A stretch of DNA of 64,000 nucleotides from Anatilimnocola aggregata (GTDB lineage: Bacteria > Planctomycetota > Planctomycetia > Pirellulales > Pirellulaceae), in the NCBI RefSeq assembly GCF_007747655.1, contig NZ_CP036274.1, positions 4,340,001 to 4,404,000 of the forward strand. The letters run 5' to 3'. Under the pieces are notes generated by a model that saw only the letters and a program-made list of their open reading frames with translations, ran no database searches and was not told the origin of the DNA. This document shows, piece by piece, positions 23,122-31,500 of the stretch (its first letter is position 1; each line of letters starts with the position of its first letter). The translations under genes were made by a program, and so were the position numbers.

Positions 23122-24978
23122 TTACCCAGCCGTTGCCAGCGGGCGAGGTGCTGCCCCATTGGTAAGCGGAGCAGCATCGGCCGAGCGGACTAGTTCGGCA
23201 AACAGCCCATTCTGGGCAACCAGTTCCACGTACGATCCAATCGCGCTGATTCGGCCATCTTCAAAGACGAAGATCCGGTCGCAGTTTTTGAGCGTGGTCA
23301 AGCGGTGGGCAATGATAATCGTAGTTCGCTCGGTATTTTTGATCCCCAGAGCATTCTGCACCACGCGCTCGCTGATGTTATCGAGCGCGCTGGTTGCTTC
23401 ATCGAGAATCAGAATCGGCGAGTTCTTCAACAGCAGTCGAGCAATTGCCAGTCGTTGCCGCTGACCGCCCGAGAGATTTTGCCCCCGCTCGGTCACCTCG
23501 GCTTGATAGCCTCCCGGCATCTGCATGATTTCGTCGTGTAAGTTGGCAAGTTCGGCCGCGCGCTGCACTTGGGCCAGTGTTACTTCCGAATTGCCGTAGG
23601 CGATGTTGTCGTGAATGGAACCCGAAAAGACGAACGGATTTTGTCCTACGTAACTAATCAGCTGCGCCATTTCAATTCGGCTTACATCACAAAGCGGTTT
23701 ACCTCCGAGCAAGATTGACCCCTCATCGGGATGTAGCAACCGTAACAGCACTTTGATCCAAGTTGATTTTCCTGAACCCGATCGGCCCGCAATGCCGATT
23801 GTCTCGCCGTGCCGAATCGTGAGCGACAGGTGATCGAGCGCGCGGCGCATGCGATGATCGGGAGTGTTGTAATGCACCACCAGGTTTTCGACCTGAATTG
23901 CCGGCTCACCGCCTTGCAGTTTCAGGCCGTTGGTATCCGGCGTATCAAACGCACGATCCATGGGTGTGTGCAGCATCTGCAACAGGTCTCCCACGCGCAG
24001 GCTCGCCTCGTGACCCTCATCCAACACGCGGTGAACTTCGTTGAGCGGTGCCATCACATTCAAATACAAGACCGAAAATGTAAGCACGTCTCCGAACGAA
24101 ATCTGGCCATTGATCGCCAGGTAAGTGGCCAGTCCTAGCACCACAATGTGGAAGAAGCCTTCGTTGAGCGCCTTCGCGCAGCCGTACAACGACATTTCAA
24201 AATGATGCCGCACTTCACTGGTGCGGCGTTTCTCGGCCCGATTAAACAGCCGCAGCATTTCTTGGTTATAGGTGTGCGCAACCCGAATGTATTCAGCACC
24301 ATTCAATTGCTCGACCACCGCGCCGTCGATCTCTTCGCAGTCGCGCATCAAGCTCAGGCGCACACCCTTCTGCGACTTGAGTTGTCGCATTGTCAGAAAG
24401 ACAGCCAGCGGAATCACGCCGAGCATGATCAGTCCCAACGCCGGCTGTTTAGTGAAGGCAACAAGCAACGCGAAGAAGCCGGTCAGAAATGCCGGTAAGC
24501 AGTCGAGAAACATCAGGCGCACAAAGCGAATCAAACCATCGACGCTGCGAAAGATCTTGCCGTGCAGCGCGCCGACCTTCTCTCCCGACAGCGAAACGAG
24601 ATCGCCGCGCAGGGCATGACCCACAAGTTTCAACTGCATGTCGCGATTCAACCGCGCGACGCTCTTTTCGACAAACGAGCGGCGAACGACGTTCAGCCCT
24701 TCGCGAAACAAGTAGATGGCTGCTAGTCCACCCAAGATCCAACCCGCTGCCCAGTACATATCGTGATGGTTGAGCTTGCTCGTTGCGCCCGCTTGAATGC
24801 GATCGACGAGTTGTCCGAGCAGAATGGCCACGCCCGTGTTTGCTGCGCTCGTAACGCCCATGATGAGCGCTGCACTGCCGAGCGTCAGTCGATCTTCAAT
24901 GGCAACAAAGGGCCAAACCTGAGTCGCGCGCCGCGCGAGCAAAGCTAGTTCGGAAAGGGTCCGCTGGGGAGTTTCCAT
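23122..24978 (-). CDS. ABC exporter (fused permease and ATPase)
   Basis: A 618-aa half-transporter in which an exporter-type membrane domain precedes the nucleotide-binding domain; it should work as a homodimer exporting lipid, peptide or drug-like substrates. The membrane domain spans about residues 25-310 with helices such as LTLGSAALIMGVTSAANTGVAIL, AAGWILGGLAAIYLF and FLTGFFALLVAF. The ATPase has Walker A GRSGSGKST (about 415), a Q-loop ISYVGQNPFVFSGSI, signature LSGGQRQRLAIARLL, Walker B PILILDEATSALD and the switch His in IIAHRL. ATG at 24976-24978 is preferred; an in-frame ATG at 25080 would add 34 residues of no clear similarity. It stands alone and substrate is unknown. Confidence 0.92.
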   Translation of the reverse strand: METPQRTLSELALLARRATQVWPFVAIEDRLTLGSAALIMGVTSAANTGVAILLGQLVDRIQAGATSKLNHHDMYWAAGWILGGLAAIYLFREGLNVVRRSFVEKSVARLNRDMQLKLVGHALRGDLVSLSGEKVGALHGKIFRSVDGLIRFVRLMFLDCLPAFLTGFFALLVAFTKQPALGLIMLGVIPLAVFLTMRQLKSQKGVRLSLMRDCEEIDGAVVEQLNGAEYIRVAHTYNQEMLRLFNRAEKRRTSEVRHHFEMSLYGCAKALNEGFFHIVVLGLATYLAINGQISFGDVLTFSVLYLNVMAPLNEVHRVLDEGHEASLRVGDLLQMLHTPMDRAFDTPDTNGLKLQGGEPAIQVENLVVHYNTPDHRMRRALDHLSLTIRHGETIGIAGRSGSGKSTWIKVLLRLLHPDEGSILLGGKPLCDVSRIEMAQLISYVGQNPFVFSGSIHDNIAYGNSEVTLAQVQRAAELANLHDEIMQMPGGYQAEVTERGQNLSGGQRQRLAIARLLLKNSPILILDEATSALDNISERVVQNALGIKNTERTTIIIAHRLTTLKNCDRIFVFEDGRISAIGSYVELVAQNGLFAELVRSADAAPLTNGAAPRPLATAG

Positions 24979-25336
24979 AAGAGTTTCAACGACCTCTCGA
25001 GGTATATGCAGATAACCAACCGCCCGGAGAGGAGGGGCCTCCTTGCAAGCGACTCGCAGTGTGAGCAAACGCCATTCCATCCGCGTCGTCCCATGTCTAT
25101 CTGCGGCCTATACTGCTAGAAGTAAGTCTTCTGATATGCGTTTTTATGATCGCTGCGCGTTCACTCTGATCGCAGCGAACGCATCTTTTCCGATGGTTTT
25201 GCCGCTAATTGCCTGCGTCGCTAGCAATGGATTTTTCGACGCCATTAGCGGTTTCTAACGCGTGTTTCCATTGCAGCACCCAGCGGCACAGCAGTTGCCT
25301 CTAAGGCTCGCATCTAAAACCCCTCAGGAGTCTTCC
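24979..25336. other. 358-bp divergent region with stable hairpins upstream of the glucan synthase genes
   Basis: No supported ORF. TCGCTGCG (25150-25157) pairs with CGCAGCGA (25171-25178), and an overlapping alternative GCGTTC/GAACGC is possible. CCGCTAAT (25202-25209) pairs with ATTAGCGG (25244-25251), with CGTCG and CGACG forming an inner stem. The second hairpin ends about 85 bases before the small ORF at 25337. Overlapping alternative stems could serve as a regulatory leader; this is inference. Confidence 0.4.
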
Positions 25337-25537
25337 ATGCCCACATTAACTGAATTGCAACGAGGCAATCCATTCCGTCCGCTTCGCGAAGACGCAACGT
25401 TTCAAAGTGAAGAGCTGATCACCGATTCACGAGCGACTCTCTCTCCCTCGCAACTGGTGGATCGCAAACTCCAAGCTCGCGTGCTGCCGGATTTTAATCG
25501 GCAGAAGTCCGACATCGTTCGCCCACGTGCCAAGTAA
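25337..25537 (+). CDS. Small 66-aa protein upstream of the glucan synthase gene
   Basis: A short ORF, MPTLTELQRGNPFRPLREDA onward, ending in FNRQKSDIVRPRAK. It is polar and basic, with no signal peptide or membrane segment, and I recognise no family. Support for translation is an AGGAG six bases before the ATG at 25337 and codon use like its neighbours. An in-frame extension to 25262 has no ribosome site. It ends 52 bases before the glucan synthase-like gene, so co-transcription is likely. It could be a regulatory partner of that enzyme or a spurious leader peptide. Confidence 0.55.
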   Translation: MPTLTELQRGNPFRPLREDATFQSEELITDSRATLSPSQLVDRKLQARVLPDFNRQKSDIVRPRAK

Positions 25538-25589
25538 TCGCCGCTGCCTTTGGCGGGTGCGCTGACGATCTTCCCTTCGAGAACCAGCA

Positions 25590-28500
25590 ATGACATCCGC
25601 AACCACCTGCCCGGTTACGGCCGCGGCTGCTACCCCTGCGCTAGCTCCTCTGCGCGGAGAAGCTTTTAGCGCCGAACATCTGGAAGCTCATTTTGCCGAG
25701 TTAGCCAGAACGCTTGAGCTAGCAACAGAAAACTTTGAACGCGATCGTGATTTTTCCGCGCGCTTCGAAAGTAACGCCGTCCAGATTGCCGCCGTTTATC
25801 AGGTAATCACCAAGGCTGCGCGGCTCGGCGAAGTAGTACCCGCCGAGGCGGAATGGATTCTCGACAACTACTACGTTGTTGAGGAGCAACTCCGCGAAAT
25901 ACGTGACGACTTGCCGCGCGGCTTCTACCGCGAGTTGCCCAAGGTCACGTCCGGACATCCGCGTGTCTATGAGCTGGCTCGTGAACTGGTCATTCATACC
26001 GACAGTTCGCTGGACGAATCGTTGATTCAGCGCTGTGTGCAACAATTCCAAACCGTCGCACCTCTCACCATCGGTGAAGTGTGGGCGGTGCCGATCATGC
26101 TGCGCTTGGTGCTCATCGAGAATTTACGTCGCCTCTGCGAGCAGATGTTGCTCACCTATGAGTGTCGCCACTCGGCCCGGCAGCTACTCGACGAGTGGCG
26201 GCCCGAACGGAACTTCACGCTCGAAGCGCATGCCGAGCCGCGCTGCATTCCGACGATTATCCAACTGCTCGAACAGATTCCCGAGCGTGGACCGGAGCAT
26301 CGCCCGGCGATTCGCTTACTGGAACGGCAAGTAGCCGATTTTGGCTGGAATCTGACCGATATCATCCATCACGAGCACAATCGGCAAGCCGCGAATCAAG
26401 TTTCGATCGGCAACGTTATCACCAGTATGCGGCTGATCGCCAGCCTCGACTGGATTGCTTTCTTCGAGCACGTGAATGCCGCCGAGCAAGTGTTGCGGCA
26501 GGATCCGGCGGGCGTCTATTCCCGCATGCACTTCGAAAGTCGCGACCACTACCGTCACGTGGTCGAAGAGCTGGCCAAGCGAACCGGCCAAACCGATATT
26601 CAAATCGCCGAGTTGGTGGTGAAGCAGGCCCGCGCTGCAACGTCGAGCGATGTCGACGTCGTCCGACGCCTGCACGTTGGCTATTGGTTGATCGACGAAG
26701 GTCGCAAACACCTCGAACAACAAATTGGTTATCGACCGCCGCTGCATCGCATCGTTCGCCACACCATGCTGCAGCGACCGCATGCCGCGTACTTTGGCCT
26801 GCTGACTGTCTTTTCGCTGATTGGCGTGGGCTGTATTGCGCTCCTCTGTGTCGCCCTGGGGATTTCACTTTGGCCAACACTACTGCTCGCCGCGCTCTGG
26901 TTATTTCCAGCCAGCGAACTCGCGCAAAGTGTCACAAATCTGCTGGTCACCAACATTTTGCCGCCGCGCTTGCTGCCGCGGTTTGACTTCAAAGCTGGCG
27001 TTCCGCTCCAGTATCCCACGATTGTCGTCGTCCCTTCGATGCTGAGCAATTCGCAGGAAGTCGATGCACTGTTGAATCGTCTGGAAAGTCACTATCTGGC
27101 GAATAGCGATGAAGCGCTGATGTTTGCCCTCCTCACCGATTTTAACGATGCTCCGCAAGAGGAGACTTCCAAAGACGCGCCCCTCGTGGCACGAGCGGTC
27201 GCCGGTATTCGCCGGTTAAACGCGCGCTATCGAGAAGGGGGGCGCCAGCCGTTCTATCTGTTCCATCGCCGACGGCAGTGGAATGCTTCCGAAGCAACCT
27301 GGATGGGTTGGGAGCGGAAACGCGGCAAGCTGATGGAGTTCGGCCGCTTGCTGCATGGCGAACAAGCCACTTCGTACGTCGTCCAAGAAGGCGATCTCGC
27401 CGCCCTCGCAAAATTTCGACAGGCGGAATTCACGCCATTCGTCATCACGCTCGACTCCGATACGCAACTGCCTCACGATGCCGCTCGCAAAATGATTGGC
27501 ACGCTAGCTCATCCGCTCAATCGACCGCAGTTTTCGGCCAATCACAGCAAAGTTACCTCCGGATATACCATCTTGCAGCCGCGAGTGAATGTACATCTGG
27601 CCAGCGCTGGTCGTTCGTGGTTTGCCAAGATTTTTGCGGGGACGCCGGGTGTTGATCCTTACGCCACTGCCGCTTCGGACGTTTATCAAGACCTGTTTGG
27701 CGAAGGAAGTTTTACCGGCAAGGGGATTTACGACCTGCAGGCGTTCGAGCGTGCCTTGGCCGGCGCATTTCCAGAAAACGCGATCCTCAGTCACGATTTG
27801 ATCGAAGGTTGTCACGCGCGCGTCGGACTGGTCAGCAACATTGAAGTTTACGACGGCTACCCCACCCGTTACGACGCCGAAGCGCGCCGCGCTCATCGTT
27901 GGGTGCGCGGCGACTGGCAGTTGCTCCCCTGGTTGTTACCATACGTGCCCTACGCCGAGGGTTGGAAGCGAAATCCGCTGTCGCTGCTATCTCGCTGGAA
28001 AGTGTTCGACAATCTCCGCCGCAGTCTTGTTCCCCCAGCACTCATCACAGGACTGCTCATCGGATGGTATCTAGCGCCGCGTGGCGCGTGGCTCTGGTCA
28101 CTCGCCGCTGCCTTCGTGTTGGTGTTTCCGCTGCTGGCTCAGCTGGCGATGATCGCCCGCAATTGGTCGTGGAAGTTAAAGTTTGCCGAGCAAATCCGCG
28201 CGGTTTCCGGCGACGTGTTGAAGACAGTGTTGCAATGCGTGCTTGCCGCGGCAGTGCTGCCCTCGAAGGCCTGGTCGATGCTCGATGCCATTGCGCGCAC
28301 CCTCGTGCGAATGTTCATCACGGGCCGAAGGTTGCTGGAATGGGAAACCGCAGCCGCCGTCGATATGCGGGTGGCCAATAGTCGCGGTTCACTACTGTTG
28401 CAGTTGTGGATGATCCCGGCGACGGCACTGCTGGTCGCGTTTACGTTGCCATTCGCAGCACTTCTGGCAGCAGCACCATTTCTCGTCCTGTGGTTTGTCG

Positions 28501-31500
28501 CGCCGGCAATTGCCTATTACATCAGTCAGCCGATTGTGATCGAACGTTCCCAGTGCAGCGAAACGCAAGCTGCCTGGCTGCGCGACGTCGTTTCGCAAAC
28601 CTGGGCATTCTTTGAAGCCTATGTGGGAGATCGAGACCATTGGCTTCCGGTTGATAATGTGCAGGAAGAGCCGCACGAGAAGATTGCCCACCGCCTTTCG
28701 CCCACCAACGAAGGGCTTTATCTTCTGTCTGCACTTATCGCTCGCGACTTTGGCCTGCTCGGCACACACGGGTTAGTGCAGATTTGGGAAAACAACTTTC
28801 AAAGTCTGGAGAGGCTCGAGAAACTCAACGGGCATCTGTACAACTGGTACGACACCGAGACGCTGCAACCTCTGCTGCCGCGCTATGTCTCCACTGTCGA
28901 TAGCGGCAACTTCGCGGCCTGCTTGCTCACCATGCAGGCTGGTGTGCACGACGTGCTCACGGAGCCGATCTTGCGCGATGAGACCTATCGCGGCGTGCTC
29001 GATAGCCTGGAACTGCTACGAGATGCCTACGAGCAAATTGGTGACGAAGATCCCGCGCAGCTCCGCTCGCTGCGGCAAACGCTCCGCCGGGTCGTGGGTG
29101 ATCTCGAAGCGCTTCTTCCTGGTGAACCGAAGGAACTCAAGTCCTGGTATCAAACAACCCGGCTACTGCAGCAATTTGCCGAGCAACTGCCGCGGGTGCC
29201 GGATTCCAGTCTGTCGACCGCACAAGGTCATCACCTGAACAACAAAGTGCGGGTGGTCCGCAGTCGCCTGCAAAGCATCTGTCAGGATGTGGACCTCCTC
29301 TTCGCCTGGTTACCGATAATTGCTGAATCAACCGGTCGCAGTCAGTCGCTGCAGTTCAAGCTGGGTGCTGCCGCCAATTCATGGGAAGAGATCGAGAAGC
29401 TGCTCGATTCTGCGCGGACGCTCCCCCAAATTGCCACGCTCAATCAAGCAACCACACTTTCCTTCGACCGCCTACGTGAAGCCACCACCGACGCACCGTC
29501 ACTACAGGTCCTGGAAGCGTTGTCGGCAGCCATCAGCCGCAGTTCTCGCGCCGCGACTGAGTTGCAACAACGGCTGGAACAGGTCAGTCACAAGGCCGAA
29601 GAGATGGCCCTGGCAATGGATTTTCGGTTTCTCTTCAATTCGCAGCGTCGCCTGTTTTCGATCGGCTACAACGTCGAAGATGGCCGCCTCGACCGCTCAC
29701 ACTATGACATGCTTTGCTCCGAGGCCCGGCTCGCCAGCTATCTGGCCATAGCCAAGGGAGATGTCGAAGCGACACATTGGTTTCAACTGGGCAGGCACGC
29801 GACGATTGCCGCGGGCAAATTCGCGCTGTTGTCGTGGGGCGGCACAATGTTCGAATACTTGATGCCGCAACTCTTTCAGCGGCAGTACGAGGGCTCGCTC
29901 CTGACGCAAAGTTGCCAGGCTGCCGTTTTGCGTCAGCAAGAGTATGGCCGACAAAACAATATCCCGTGGGGAATTTCCGAGTCGGCCTTCGGTGCGCTGG
30001 CGGTCAATGCCGACTATCATTATCGCTCGTTCGGCGTCCCTGGGCTCGGTCTCAAGCGGGGCCTCGCGAAAGACCTGGTTGTCTCGCCTTACTCCACACT
30101 GATGGCGCTCACCGTCGATCCCGCTGCGGCGGTGGCCAACCTGCACGTGCTGGAGGAAGAAGGCGCACTCGGCGATTGGGGATTTTACGACGCACTCGAT
30201 TACACTCCGGAGCGCGTGCCTTTTGGCAAGCGGCGCTTAGTGGTGCGGTGCTACATGGCACATCATCAAGGAATGGGGCTGTTGGCACTTGCCAACGTGC
30301 TCGGCAAGAACAGCATTCAACGCCGCTTCAACGCGCATCCATTCGCACGGGCTACGGAACTTCTTCTGCAAGAGCGCGTGCCGACGGTGATGACGCCGTT
30401 CGAACCGCATGCCGACGAAGTCGAACCGGTCGCAGTGCAGCACGAAGAGCAACAACTCGTCAGTCGGCGACTGGTGGGAGTGCAATCGGCCAATCCGCGT
30501 ACCCACATTCTCTCGAATGGCAAATACAGCGTGATGCTGTCGAGTGCCGGTGGCGGCTTCAGTCGCTCGCAACAACTTGATGTCACGCGCTGGCGATCCG
30601 ATGCCACGCTCGATGCCTGGGGGCAGTTCCTTTACCTTCGCGACCTCGATAGCGACCAGATTTGGTCGGCCACGTATCAGCCCACGTGCGTCGAGCCCGA
30701 TAACTACGAAGTAATCTTTGCCATCGACAAGGTCGAGTTCCATCGCCGCCAAGGTGAATGGGAAACACTGCTGGAAGTGGCCGTTTCGCCCGAGCATAAC
30801 ACCGAAGTCCGTCAGCTGCGAATTACCAATCACAGCGATCAGCCGCGGCGAATGCAAGTCACCAGCTATGCCGAAATCGCGCTGGCTCCGGCAGCGGCAG
30901 ATCTGGCTCATCCTGCGTTTCAGAAGCTGTTTCTCGAAACGGAGTTCATTCCCGAAGAGTCGGCCCTCCTCGCCCGGCGGCGACCACGTGATGCTCAGCA
31001 GCAAGCGACTTATGCCGTACACGTCATGGCCACGCACACTGAGGGGACCAGTGATATTCAGTTCGAAACGAGCCGGCAAGAGTTTCTCGGCCGTCGTCAT
31101 TCGCCGCTGAATCCACAAGCCCTGCGAGCGGCCAGGCTTTCTGGCACCGCGGGCGCGGTGCTCGATCCGATTTTCTCGCTCCGCACGACCATTCAGGTTC
31201 CAGCCGGCGAATCGGTGACGGTTGCCTATTCGACTGCGGTGGCCGCAACACGCGAAGAAGCGTTGGCCCTGGCGGATCAACACCACGAACTGCGCAACGT
31301 GCAACGCGTGTTCGAATTGGCTTGGGCCTATGCTCAGGTGGAACTGCGCCACCAGCACCTTTCTCCCGGGCAAGTACATCTCTACCAACGCCTGGCGTCG
31401 TACCTCCTCTATCCGCACCGCAGTTTACGGGGCGAAGAGGCTTTGCTTCGTTCGAATCGCCTGGGGCAAAGCGGGCTCTGGCGGCATGGCATTTCCGGTG